Shown here: piece after piece, positions 16,050 to 24,529 of the stretch | Layout of the letters: every line of letters starts with the position of its first letter | Numbering within the stretch: position 1 is the stretch's first letter | Assembly: GCA_003388555.1 (NCBI GenBank) | Contig: QQVD01000035.1 | Coordinates: 1-33,375 of the forward strand | Source of the DNA: Acidobacteriota bacterium | GTDB lineage: Bacteria; Acidobacteriota; Thermoanaerobaculia; Multivoradales; Multivoraceae | Length of the DNA stretch: 33,375 nucleotides | Direction of reading: 5' to 3' | Position numbers and translations under genes: made by a program | The notes under the pieces: generated by a model | Database searches by the model: none | Told to the model about the DNA's origin: nothing | The model's input: only the letters and a program-made list of their open reading frames with translations

Positions 16050-19000
16050 TCAGCGGAAGTCGTGGCTGGGGATGCGCATCAGCTGCTCGAGTGGCCAGAA
16101 GCGATCCGCCTTCACCGAGATCGATCCGTCGCGCTTCTGCAGCACGCCCTCGACGACGAGGCCGGCGCAGCCGACGATGGTCTTGCGATGGCGGCGCAGC
16201 TCGTCGGGCATCACGATCGCCTGGCACATGCCGGTCTCGTCCTCGAGGGTCAGGAAGAGCAGTCCGCGCGCGGTACCGGGTCGCTGGCGCACGATCACCG
16301 AGCCAGCGGTGCGCACCCGCCGGTCCGCCGGCAGTCGCGCCAGGTCGGCGGCACTGACCACCCCACGCCCGGTGAGCGCCGCGCGGTAGTACTCCATCGG
16401 ATGCCGGCCAGTGGTCAGCTCGGCGACGCGGAAGTCGGCGGCGGTCTCCTCGAACGCGGTCATCTCGGGAAGTGGCGAGCGCGCGTCGTCGCGCTGGTCG
16501 CGCAGCAGCGGTCCGCGGCGCTTGGCGGCGCGCGCCACCTGCCAGAGCGCCTCGCGACGGCTCAGGGCGCGGTCGCCGTCCGCCGCCAGCGAGGCGAGGG
16601 CGCCGACCTCGGCGAGACGCGTCACCTGGTCCTCGCGCAGGTCGCAGCGGTCGACCAGGTCGTCGACGGTGGAGAACCGGCGCTCGGACTGCTGCTCTTC
16701 GATGCGCTCGGCGGCGTCGCTGCGCAGGCCCTTGACGTAGCGCAGCCCGATGCGGATGCCGTCCTCCCAGCGACAGCGCACGCCCGAGTGGTTGACGTCG
16801 ATCGGGCGCACCTCGACGCCCGCACGCTGCGCCTCCTTGACCAGGGTCGCAGGGTGGTAGAAGCCCATCGGCCAGGCGTTGAGCAGCGACAGGAAGAAGG
16901 CCGTCGGGTGGTGGCACTTGAGGTAGGCGCTGGCGTAGGCGATGAGGGCGAAGCTGGCGGCGTGCGACTCGGGGAAGCCGTAGAGGGCGAACGAGGTGAT
17001 CGCCCGCAGGATCTGCTGCTGCCCCTCGGCCTCGATGCCGCGCTCGCGCATCCCTTCGACGAGCCGCTGCTCGATCTTCTCCATCCGCTCCATCGAGCGT
17101 TTGAAGCCCATCGCGCGGCGCAGCTCCTCGGCCTCGCCGCCGGTGAAGCCGGCCGCCTCCATCGCCAGCTTGAGGATCTGCTCCTGGAAGATCGGCACCC
17201 CCAGTGTGCGCTCGAGGATCGGCTTCAGCGACGTGTGCGGGTAGGTCACCTCCTGGCGGCCCATGCGGCGCTCGAAGTACGGGTGCGCGATCTTGCCGAC
17301 GATCGGCCCGGGCCGGATGATCGCCACCTGGATCACGAGGTCGTAGAACTTGCGCGGCGCGTTGCGCGGCAGCGACGCCATCTGGGCGCGACTCTCGACC
17401 TGGAAGACGCCCACCGTGTCGGCCCGCCGCAGCATCTCGTAGACCTTCGGGTCGTCGGGCGGCAGATGCGCGAGGTCGATCAGCTTGCCCTCGTGCCTGC
17501 GGATCATCGGTACCGCCTCCTCGAGCGCGTTGAGCATGCCGAGCCCGAGCAGGTCGACCTTGATGATGCCGAGGTCGGCGCAGTCGTCCTTGTCCCACTG
17601 CACGATCACCCGGCCCTCCATCGCGGCGGGCTCGAGCGGCACCACCTCGTCGAGGCGGCCGTCCGACATCACCATGCCTCCCGAGTGCTGGCCGAGGTGA
17701 CGGGGGTGGTTCTGGATGCGGCGCCACATCTCGCGGAAGAGCAGCATGCGCGTCTCGGAGGGATCGAAGCCGAGGTCGCGCAGCTCGGTCTCGACGCAGC
17801 GGTCGTCGCCGCGCTTGATGTCGTAGTGCCAGCTGCCGAGGCGCTTGGCGAGTCTGTCGACCTGCTGCGACGAGTAGCCGAGCGCCTTGGCCACCTCGCG
17901 CGCCGCCATGCGGTCGCGGTAGGTGATCACGTTGGCGGTCATCGCAGCGCCGCGGCTGCCGTAGCGCCGGTAGACGTACTGGATGACCCGCTCGCGCTGA
18001 TCGCCCGACGGCAGGTCGAGATCGATGTCGGGCCACTCACCGCGCTCCTCGGAGAGGAAGCGCTCGAAGAGCAGCTCCATCTTCACCGGATCGACCGCGG
18101 TGATGCGTAGCGCGAAGCAGACTGCACTGTTGGCCGCCGAGCCCCGTCCCTGCGCCAGGATGTCGTGGTCGAGGCAGAAGCGCACGATGTCCCAGACGAT
18201 GAGGAAGTAGCCGGCGAGATCGAGCTTCTCGATCATCCTCAGCTCCTTCTCGATCTGCGCCTGGGCGCGGGCGGTGAGCGGGCGGAAGCGGGTGCGGGCA
18301 CCGTTCCAGGTCAGCTCGCGCAGGTAGGACATCTCGGTCTCGCCGGGCGGCAGCGGATAGCGGGGGAACCGGTAGCCGAGGTTCTCGAGCGTGAAGTCGA
18401 GTCTCTCGGCGAGCTCGCTGGCGCCGTGCAGCGCCTGCGGCAGATCGGCGAACAGCTCGCCCATCTCCGCCGCACCGCGCAGGTGGCGCTGGCGCTCGCA
18501 GGCGAGCAGCGCGCCCGCTTCGTCGAGAGTGGTGTGATGGCGGATGCAGGTCATCACGTCGTGCAGGCGCTTGTCGTCGCCGTTGGCGTAGCGCACCCCG
18601 TTGGTGGCCAGGAGAGGCACGCCGGTGGAGCTCGAGAGTTCGATCAGGGCACGGTTGCGGTGCTCCTCCCGGCGCAGGCCGTGGCGCTGCAGCTCGAGGT
18701 GCAGCCGGCCTTCGGGGCCAGTGCCACCGAAGGCATCGGCGAGCTTCTCGAGGCTGCGCCGCGCCGCGTCGATTCCCCCGCAGCGCAGCGCCTCGCTCAC
18801 CGGGTCGTCGCCGCCGCCGACCAGGCAGTGCAGCCCGCCGGAGTGCTCACAGAGGGTGCTCCAGTCGACCGCCGCCTCACCCTTCGGTCTGGCGAGCGCT
18901 CCGCTGGTCAGCATCCGGCACAGGTTGCGGTAGCCGGCCTGGCTCTCCACCAGCAGTGGAAGACGTAGCTCGTCGCCGCCGGCGGCGGCAGTCGACGCCA

Positions 19001-19613
19001 TCCGCCCCGCCGAGCTCTCACCGTCTTCCCCTCCGGTGCCCCCGGACGCTGGACGGCTGCGCTGCAGCACCACCTCGGAGCCGACCAGGGCGCGCAGCCC
19101 CGCGGATTTCGCCGCCTTGTGCAGACGCGGCGCTCCGTAGACTCCGCCGCGATCGAGCAGCGCGACGGCGGGCAGCTCGAGCTCGGCGGCGCGTTCGATC
19201 AGGTCCTCGGGCAGCGAGGATCCGCGCAGGAAGGAGAAGGACGACGCGACGTGCAGCTCGGCGTAGGGCGGCCTACCGCTGCGACCGGCGCGACGCCGCG
19301 AGCGCTTCTTGTAGTCGCGGCGCTGGAGCAGCTCCTTGCGGGCTCCGGGCGAGACGTAGCCCGAGCGCCTGGCGCTCGGCTGGCTCGCCAGCTCCAGTCC
19401 CCAGGCCATGTCGCGCGTCTCGGCCGCGGGCAGCGGCGAGGGTTCGAGGTCGGTGCTCTCGTGGTCTCCAGGTGACGCAGCTGACGCTTCGGCTCCTGCG
19501 TCGCGAGCGGCACTGGCGTCGTCAGCCACCAAGTCGGGTGACCGGTCCTGCTGCAGGTCGTGCTTCTCGGCAGGTGGAGCGGTGGAGCGGCGGGAGCCCT
19601 TCGTTTCCGCCAT
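16050..19613 (-). CDS. dnaE2: Error-prone DNA polymerase DnaE2 (ImuC)
   Basis: A 1187-residue C-family polymerase for damage-induced mutagenesis. Residues 117-180 begin the PHP domain (AELHVASSFSFLRG, then LLDRGGVYGAPRLHKAAK). The palm has GRGSAANSA (489-497), the PDIDLDLPSG catalytic block (528-537) and a third acidic residue in IIKVDLLGLGMLNAL. FQEQILKLAMEAAGF, FPESHAASFALIAYASAYLKCHHP and the C-terminal OB-fold then follow. The ending IPSHDFR is typical of DnaE2 rather than the replicative DnaE1. Unusual points: about 115 disordered residues precede the PHP domain, a Gly/Ser-rich insert of about 30 residues follows LVGSEV, and the PHP site reads LDRGG where active PHP domains have LTDHG. 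No imuA, imuB or lexA gene is adjacent, and I see no SOS box upstream. The ATG at 19613 lacks a clear ribosome site. Confidence 0.95.
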   Translation of the reverse strand: MAETKGSRRSTAPPAEKHDLQQDRSPDLVADDASAARDAGAEASAASPGDHESTDLEPSPLPAAETRDMAWGLELASQPSARRSGYVSPGARKELLQRRDYKKRSRRRAGRSGRPPYAELHVASSFSFLRGSSLPEDLIERAAELELPAVALLDRGGVYGAPRLHKAAKSAGLRALVGSEVVLQRSRPASGGTGGEDGESSAGRMASTAAAGGDELRLPLLVESQAGYRNLCRMLTSGALARPKGEAAVDWSTLCEHSGGLHCLVGGGDDPVSEALRCGGIDAARRSLEKLADAFGGTGPEGRLHLELQRHGLRREEHRNRALIELSSSTGVPLLATNGVRYANGDDKRLHDVMTCIRHHTTLDEAGALLACERQRHLRGAAEMGELFADLPQALHGASELAERLDFTLENLGYRFPRYPLPPGETEMSYLRELTWNGARTRFRPLTARAQAQIEKELRMIEKLDLAGYFLIVWDIVRFCLDHDILAQGRGSAANSAVCFALRITAVDPVKMELLFERFLSEERGEWPDIDLDLPSGDQRERVIQYVYRRYGSRGAAMTANVITYRDRMAAREVAKALGYSSQQVDRLAKRLGSWHYDIKRGDDRCVETELRDLGFDPSETRMLLFREMWRRIQNHPRHLGQHSGGMVMSDGRLDEVVPLEPAAMEGRVIVQWDKDDCADLGIIKVDLLGLGMLNALEEAVPMIRRHEGKLIDLAHLPPDDPKVYEMLRRADTVGVFQVESRAQMASLPRNAPRKFYDLVIQVAIIRPGPIVGKIAHPYFERRMGRQEVTYPHTSLKPILERTLGVPIFQEQILKLAMEAAGFTGGEAEELRRAMGFKRSMERMEKIEQRLVEGMRERGIEAEGQQQILRAITSFALYGFPESHAASFALIAYASAYLKCHHPTAFFLSLLNAWPMGFYHPATLVKEAQRAGVEVRPIDVNHSGVRCRWEDGIRIGLRYVKGLRSDAAERIEEQQSERRFSTVDDLVDRCDLREDQVTRLAEVGALASLAADGDRALSRREALWQVARAAKRRGPLLRDQRDDARSPLPEMTAFEETAADFRVAELTTGRHPMEYYRAALTGRGVVSAADLARLPADRRVRTAGSVIVRQRPGTARGLLFLTLEDETGMCQAIVMPDELRRHRKTIVGCAGLVVEGVLQKRDGSISVKADRFWPLEQLMRIPSHDFR

Positions 19614-19825
19614 GAGACGTAATCTAAGCGTAAAAAAGAGCGGAGGGAAGAGGAGGCCGCCGTGGATCGTGCTCTCCAGCTCTGGTATTCGGTCGAGAGT
19701 GCGACTATCATCGAGCGTCTAAGTCTCTGAATTGATGGAACTTGCGCTGTCGCCTGTCTCCTCTTCCTGTTCAGTTCTCGCGCACGAATTCTCTGCTGGC
19801 GGCCGGAACCGATGGAGTGCCCCCG
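19614..19825. promoter_or_regulatory. Divergent promoter region, dnaE2 / secreted protein
   Basis: This 212-base gap separates two divergent genes and includes the most AT-rich patch in its neighbourhood (19619-19637). On the plus strand TATCAT (19706-19711) matches five of six bases of a -10 box, but the -35 region is poor. No direct match to the known LexA boxes is visible upstream of dnaE2. The ribosome site GGAG at 19814-19817 belongs to the secreted-protein gene. Confidence 0.4.
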
Positions 19826-21196
19826 ATGAAGACCTCCAGGACCTCGAAGACCGCATCTCGCCCCCTGCCGCGGATTCTCGTGCCGGCGGTGGCGCTGCTG
19901 CTCGCCGCATCGGTGGCCAGCGCCGGGACCCTGTACGTGATGCCGGCGCGGGTCGGCGCGATCGGCGACCGCACCTACGAGACCGAGCTCGTCGTCTCGA
20001 ACCCGACCCAGCAGGCGCTGCGCTTCACCGTGCACGAGATCGCCATGGACGCCGACGGCACGCAGCGGCCGGCTTCGGCGCACTCCGCCCCGATCACCGT
20101 TCCGCCGCGCGCCACGCTGGTGATCGACGGCCTGGTCGACGATGACGCCGGATCGATGCTCGAGGTCGCAGCCGACGAGCCCCTGCTGGTCGACGCCAGG
20201 GTCCGTGTGCGGCCGAGCGCCGGCGGCCGGCTGGGCACGAGTCTGCCGGTGGTCTCGTCGCGCAACCTGCGCGCCGCGGGCAACCGCTACCAGGTCCAGG
20301 GTCTGCAGCGCGGCAGCGGCACCTCCACCGCTTTCGGCGTGGTCAACCTCGCCCACGAGACCAGCTCCTGCTCGTTCTGGGTCTTCGGGGCGACCGGCAA
20401 CCAGGTGCTGTCGGTGCAGATGACCCTGGCGCCGCTGTCCCACCGCTTCTACCCCGACGTGCTGGGAGTCATCGGGGTGCCGTCGGCGAGCGACGTGCGG
20501 GTCGAAGTGGTCTGCGACCGCCCGTCCTACGCCTACGCGATCGTCGAGGGCCCGCAGACCGGCGACTTCAATCTTCTCGAGCCCTCGCTCAGCGGGGCGT
20601 CGGCGCTGACCCTGCCGGGCGGGAACGCCGGAGGGTGCCCGCCCGGCGCGTTCTGCTTCGACCTGCCGGACTTCACGCCGACGCCCGGCAACGCCATCTC
20701 CGTCACCGAGCTGCAGGGCCTGCCCAGCGGTGCGGTGTTCGACTCGGTGCGGGTCGAGATGACCTTCCGCCACGGCGGCTGGCACTCGATCGCCGACGGT
20801 CTGCACGGGCTGTTCTGGCTCTACCGCAACGACACCTGGCGCGCCAACACCTTCGGCTACGTCAACGTGCGCGGGCCGAACCGCAACCTGATCGCCCACC
20901 TGGCCAACGTCGATCTGCCGCCACCGCTCGATCCGGTGCGCTCGACCGCCGGCGTCGAGCTGCTGCCGAACCGCACCTACCACCTCGAGTACCTCTACGA
21001 CGGCCCGTCGCGCCTCATGAGGACCGTGCTGCGCGACGCCTCCGGCGCCGTGATCGCCCAGATCAGCGACGTGGCGCCGACCAACCGGGTGCGGGTGCAG
21101 GACGGCTTCACCATGCAGCTGGCGCTGCATCGCGAGCTGGTCGAGGTGCCGACCTTCGGCTGGCAGTACCAGAACGTCCGCGTCGTCTTCGAGTAG
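19826..21196 (+). CDS. Secreted beta-rich protein of unknown function
   Basis: A 456-residue exported protein. The ATG at 19826 has GGAG 8 bases upstream and begins a signal peptide (basic MKTSRTSK, hydrophobic ILVPAVALLLAASV, cut after ASA at about residue 33). The N-terminal half (ETELVVSNPTQQALRFTVHEI, PPRATLVIDGLV) has an immunoglobulin-like beta-sandwich pattern. The C-terminal half, after a cysteine-bounded GGCPPGAFCF linker, looks like a jelly-roll or LamG-like lectin fold (VRVEMTFRHGGWHSIADGL, YHLEYLYDGPSRLM), but I do not recognise a named family. The gene is divergent from dnaE2 and upstream of the Calx-beta genes. It is probably periplasmic or extracellular. Function unknown. Confidence 0.8.
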   Translation: MKTSRTSKTASRPLPRILVPAVALLLAASVASAGTLYVMPARVGAIGDRTYETELVVSNPTQQALRFTVHEIAMDADGTQRPASAHSAPITVPPRATLVIDGLVDDDAGSMLEVAADEPLLVDARVRVRPSAGGRLGTSLPVVSSRNLRAAGNRYQVQGLQRGSGTSTAFGVVNLAHETSSCSFWVFGATGNQVLSVQMTLAPLSHRFYPDVLGVIGVPSASDVRVEVVCDRPSYAYAIVEGPQTGDFNLLEPSLSGASALTLPGGNAGGCPPGAFCFDLPDFTPTPGNAISVTELQGLPSGAVFDSVRVEMTFRHGGWHSIADGLHGLFWLYRNDTWRANTFGYVNVRGPNRNLIAHLANVDLPPPLDPVRSTAGVELLPNRTYHLEYLYDGPSRLMRTVLRDASGAVIAQISDVAPTNRVRVQDGFTMQLALHRELVEVPTFGWQYQNVRVVFE

Positions 21197-21226
21197 ACCG
21201 CGCGCGAGGCGGTGACGCCGGGCGAT

Positions 21227-21250
21227 CCGCGTCGCGCCCGAGCGACGCGG
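21227..21250 (+). terminator. GC-rich hairpin after the secreted-protein gene
   Basis: The arms CCGCGTCGC (21227-21235) and GCGACGCGG (21242-21250) pair perfectly over 9 bp around GCCCGA, starting 30 bases after the stop codon. No T-tract follows. It could terminate weakly or protect the mRNA end. Confidence 0.45.
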
Positions 21251-21452
21251 CGCGCCGGCCGGCGGTACGCTCCGGGTCGAAACGACCCCCAGCGTCCCCT
21301 CCATAGCCCCTCTGGTCGGGGTGCGAGGGAAGCGCGCCTGCGTTGGATCGTGTTCCATTGACTGCCGCACGCGGTCTCAACGGTTGTCTGGGAGGCGGGC
21401 GCTGGGTCGCTCGCGTCGCAACCCGAGAACCCGTGATCGCGGAGGCAGCGAG

Positions 21453-23498
21453 ATGACGACATCGCAATACGAACGGATCGCCGGCTGCGCCAGTCGGCGG
21501 AGCACCTGGGGATCCCGGTTCCGAGGGTCCTCGAGTCGAGGTCGGTCCACCCACCGGGCGACGGTGGCCTGGAACATCCTGTGCGCCGGACTTCTGCTGC
21601 TCGGCGGCGCGGTGAGCGCCTCGGCGAGTGATCGCGGTGGACCGAGCACGATCAAGGTCGACGAGGATCTGCTGATCACCGTCGAGGAGGCGGGTCAGGA
21701 CGTCGGCGTGGTCGAGCGTTCGCAGGGTGAGGACGGCGCCGTCAGCGTGACCTGGGACACCGCTGACGGCAGTGCCCTGAGCGGCGAGGACTACGTCGCC
21801 TCCAGCGGCAGCCTCGAGTGGGCCGATGGCGACGGCAGCAACCGCAACGTCATCCTGCAGCTGGTCGACGACGGCGCGCCCGAGGGCGATGAGAGCTTCT
21901 CCTTCCGGCTGACGTCGGTCACCGGCAACGCCGTGATCGATCCGGAACGCGACCAGACGGAGGTCCGCATCCTGGCGAACGACGGCGGTGGCGGTGGCGG
22001 CGGAGGAGGAGGCGGCGGCGGCGGCGGTGACGCCGGGGTGCTGAAGTTCGACGACGACGTGTTCTTCACCGCCGAGGGTGCCGCGCTGGCGGTGATCTCG
22101 GTGGAACGTTCGCAGGGCGAGAGCGGTGAGGTCAGCGTCACCTACTCGACCTCGGACGGCAGCGCGACGGCTCCCGGAGACTACGGCGCGACCGGCGGCA
22201 CCCTGACCTGGCCGGACGGCGACGGCGGCACCAGGACCTTCACCATCGAGATCGTCGACGACGACGAAGGCGAGGGCACCGAGACGGTGAACCTGCTGCT
22301 CTCCAGTCCGACCGGCGGCGCCGGTCTCGATCCCGAGCGCTTCGAGGCCGAGCTGCGCATCGCCGACAACGACGGCGGCGGCGGAGGAGGCGGCGGGGGC
22401 GGTGGCGGCGGCGACGCCGGGGTGCTGAAGTTCGACCAGCGCACCTTCACCACCCTCGAGGGCTCCGCGGTCGCGGTGATCACCGTCGAGCGTTCGCAGG
22501 GCGAGAGCGGCGCGGTCACGGTGGAGTACTCCACCAGCGACGGCACCGCCACCGCGCCGGACGACTACCAGGCGACGGGTGGTGTGCTCGAGTGGGCCTC
22601 CGGCGACGGCTCGATCAAGACGTTCACGGTGCCGATCGTGCCCGACGGGATCGACGAGGGCACCGAGACGGTGCTGCTCGAGCTGGCCGCGGCGACAGGA
22701 GGCGCCACCATCGATCCGGTCCGCGGCTCGGCGGTGCTCAACATCCTCGACGACGACGATGCGCCGATCGGCGGCGGCTCGCCAGGTGAGCTGAAGTTCT
22801 CGATGTCGGGCTTCCAGGTCACCGAGTCGGGAGGTCAGGCGACGATCGTCGTCGAGCGCTCGCGCGGCGGCAACGGCGTGGTGACCGTCGACTACGACAC
22901 CGTGCCGGTCAGCGCCACGGCCGACGTCGACTACGGATCGACCAGCGGTACGCTCTCCTGGGGCGATCAGGACGAGAGCGATCGCACCTTCACGGTGCCC
23001 ATCTTCGACGACTCCGAGCAGGAGGGCAGCGAGGTGGTGCAGCTGGTGCTGTCGAACCCGGGTGGCGGGGCCACCCTCGACGCCGAGCGGTCGGAAGTGC
23101 CGTTGACCCTGCTCGACGACGATGCGTCGACCCAGGCCACCTGCGTGCCGAGTGCGACCACCCTCTGCCTGCAGCAGGGCCGCTTCCAGGCGACGATCGT
23201 CTACCGCACCGGGCAGGGGACGAGCGGTCGGGGCCAGGCGGTGCCACTGTCCGAGTCCTCGGGCCTCTTCTGGTTCTTCGGTGCCGACAACATCGAGATG
23301 CTGCTCAAGGCGCTCGACGGCTGCCAGGTGCCGGGTCTCGAGGCCTACTGGGTGTTCTATGCCGCGACGACCGACGTCGACTTCACTCTCCGGGTGACCG
23401 ACCTGGCGACCGGCCTGTCGAAGGAGTACACCAACGTGCTGGGCACCACGGCAGCTCCGGTGCAGGACGTGTTCACCTTCGACGCCTGCAACCCCTGA
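21453..23498 (+). CDS. Secreted protein with four Calx-beta domains and a conserved C-terminal domain
   Basis: A 681-residue exported protein. The ATG at 21453 has GGAGG 7 bases upstream. The signal peptide has a long basic n-region of about 38 residues before ILCAGLLLLGGAVSASA. Four Calx-beta repeats follow (about 64-177, 195-307, 321-437, 445-559). Each has an ERSQGExGxVxVxYxTxDGxA core, a DYxxxxGxLxWxxGD block and an EGxExxxLxL end, which normally bind Ca2+. Runs of 15 and 13 glycines join repeats 1-2 and 2-3. Residues about 564-680 are a C-terminal domain (CLQQGRF, SGLFWFFGADNIEMLLKALDG, EAYWVFYAATTD, DFTLRV) shared with the gene at 25356-27077. It may act at the cell surface in adhesion or as a matrix protein. 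The sigma-factor gene begins 121 bases downstream. Confidence 0.9.
   Translation: MTTSQYERIAGCASRRSTWGSRFRGSSSRGRSTHRATVAWNILCAGLLLLGGAVSASASDRGGPSTIKVDEDLLITVEEAGQDVGVVERSQGEDGAVSVTWDTADGSALSGEDYVASSGSLEWADGDGSNRNVILQLVDDGAPEGDESFSFRLTSVTGNAVIDPERDQTEVRILANDGGGGGGGGGGGGGGGDAGVLKFDDDVFFTAEGAALAVISVERSQGESGEVSVTYSTSDGSATAPGDYGATGGTLTWPDGDGGTRTFTIEIVDDDEGEGTETVNLLLSSPTGGAGLDPERFEAELRIADNDGGGGGGGGGGGGGDAGVLKFDQRTFTTLEGSAVAVITVERSQGESGAVTVEYSTSDGTATAPDDYQATGGVLEWASGDGSIKTFTVPIVPDGIDEGTETVLLELAAATGGATIDPVRGSAVLNILDDDDAPIGGGSPGELKFSMSGFQVTESGGQATIVVERSRGGNGVVTVDYDTVPVSATADVDYGSTSGTLSWGDQDESDRTFTVPIFDDSEQEGSEVVQLVLSNPGGGATLDAERSEVPLTLLDDDASTQATCVPSATTLCLQQGRFQATIVYRTGQGTSGRGQAVPLSESSGLFWFFGADNIEMLLKALDGCQVPGLEAYWVFYAATTDVDFTLRVTDLATGLSKEYTNVLGTTAAPVQDVFTFDACNP
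21984..22028 (+). repeat. 15-glycine codon tract (linker 1)
   Basis: Fifteen consecutive GGN codons (mixed GGC, GGT and GGA) link Calx-beta domains 1 and 2. Mixed codons argue against pure slippage of a perfect microsatellite. A flexible spacer is the probable role. Confidence 0.9.
22374..22412 (+). repeat. 13-glycine codon tract (linker 2)
   Basis: Thirteen consecutive GGN codons link Calx-beta domains 2 and 3. The same DNDGGG...GGDAGVLKF surroundings as linker 1 show that domain plus linker was duplicated as a unit. Confidence 0.9.
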
Positions 23499-23619
23499 GG
23501 AAGCCCGCGGCGGCGATCGGGCAAGAGGCGTCACGGCGGTCTCCGCCACGTCTCGCATGCCGCCGAGCTCTCTGGAACCTCTGAGGCGCTCCCACCACCA
23601 CCTCCGGTAGCACCCCGAA

Positions 23620-24432
23620 ATGGAACCTTCGTGCACGATCGCCGGTCCCGCTCTGGTGGACCCGTGCAGGACGATCCGCGTCGCGGCCCCCGAGGCACGG
23701 CCGGGTCCCTGCCGCTGGCTCCTGGCGACCGTCCGACGCTGGCTGGTCGCGCTCCTCGCGGTGCGTCCCGGCGCCAGCTTCGCCGCCGCCGCCGATCGCC
23801 ACGACGCCCGGGTATCGGAAGGAGACTCAGGGCTCTCGGACGAGGCGCTGATCGACCGGGCGAGGTCGACCGGAGACCCGGAACGTCGCGAGCAGATCCT
23901 GGGGATCCTCTACGGCCGCTATCTCGAGCAGGTGGTGCGCTGGGCCCTGCGCCTGGTCGGCGGCGACGAACAGGAGGCCCACGACCTGGCGCAGGACACG
24001 TTCGTGCGGGCTCATGGCGCCATCGACGGCTTCCGCGGCGACAGCAAGTTCTCCACCTGGCTCTACACGATCGTGCGCCGTACGGCGATCAACCGGGGTC
24101 TGGCCCGCGCCCGGCGCGCCGCCGAACCGCTGGACGAGGCCCAGGTCGACGGGCTCGAAGCCGCCACGCCCGAGGGTGCGCAGGGTGCGGGGTCGCAGGC
24201 AGAGCAGACGGTGGTCGACGAAGTGCACCTGCGGCGGCGGCGCCGGCAGCTGGTGCGGCTGATCGACAGCGAGCTCGATGCGCAGGAACGTCGGGTCTTC
24301 GCCCTGCACTACGGAGAAGGCCTCACCCTGGTGGCGATCACCGATCTTCTCGACCTGGGCAACCGCTCGGGCGCCAAGGCGATCCTGGTCCGTGGGCAGC
24401 GCAAGCTGCGGCGGGCCCTGGCGGAAGGATGA
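23620..24432 (+). CDS. ECF-type RNA polymerase sigma factor
   Basis: A sigma-70-family regulator of up to 270 residues. Sigma-2 spans about residues 72-165 (LSDEALIDRARS, RYLEQVVRWALRLVGG, AHDLAQDTFVRAHGAI, FSTWLYTIVRRTAINRG). Sigma-4 spans about 205-268 (RLIDSELDAQERRVFALHY, then the helix-turn-helix LVAITDLLDLGNRSGAKAIL). The first 65 residues are unlike sigma factors, and neither the ATG at 23620 nor the GTG at 23761 has a good ribosome site, so the real start may be later than shown. The next sizeable gene encodes a one-pass membrane protein placed as an anti-sigma factor would be. The targets probably include the local secreted genes. That is inference, since I see no repeated promoter motif. 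Confidence 0.9.
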   Translation: MEPSCTIAGPALVDPCRTIRVAAPEARPGPCRWLLATVRRWLVALLAVRPGASFAAAADRHDARVSEGDSGLSDEALIDRARSTGDPERREQILGILYGRYLEQVVRWALRLVGGDEQEAHDLAQDTFVRAHGAIDGFRGDSKFSTWLYTIVRRTAINRGLARARRAAEPLDEAQVDGLEAATPEGAQGAGSQAEQTVVDEVHLRRRRRQLVRLIDSELDAQERRVFALHYGEGLTLVAITDLLDLGNRSGAKAILVRGQRKLRRALAEG

Positions 24433-24439
24433 ACGCAGC

Positions 24440-24517
24440 ATGGACAGCATGGACAGCATCGACCACCGTCCCGCGAATGGAGGCAGGCCAGGCGGCCCGG
24501 CCGGCGGGACGGTCTGA
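24440..24517 (+). CDS. Possible 25-residue peptide between sigma and anti-sigma genes
   Basis: A short frame starting MDSMDSIDHRPANGG and ending 12 bases before the next gene. AAGGA lies 10 bases upstream of its ATG, overlapping the end of the sigma gene. The first codons repeat the 9-base unit ATGGACAGC. The tail is Gly/Pro-rich with no known fold. It may be a leader peptide that couples translation, or chance. I cannot decide. Confidence 0.25.
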   Translation: MDSMDSIDHRPANGGRPGGPAGGTV

Positions 24518-24529
24518 AGGGGAAGCGAG

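Noticed and set aside
14647-18036. 1129-codon leftward frame spanning dnaE2 and the antiporter
   Set aside because: The same strand in another frame encodes two recognised proteins. This one is Arg/Pro/Ala-rich and crosses the gene boundary.
19199-23636. Long leftward frames opposite the secreted-protein and Calx-beta genes
   Set aside because: These are antisense shadows. The plus-strand genes have signal peptides, ribosome sites and repeat domains.
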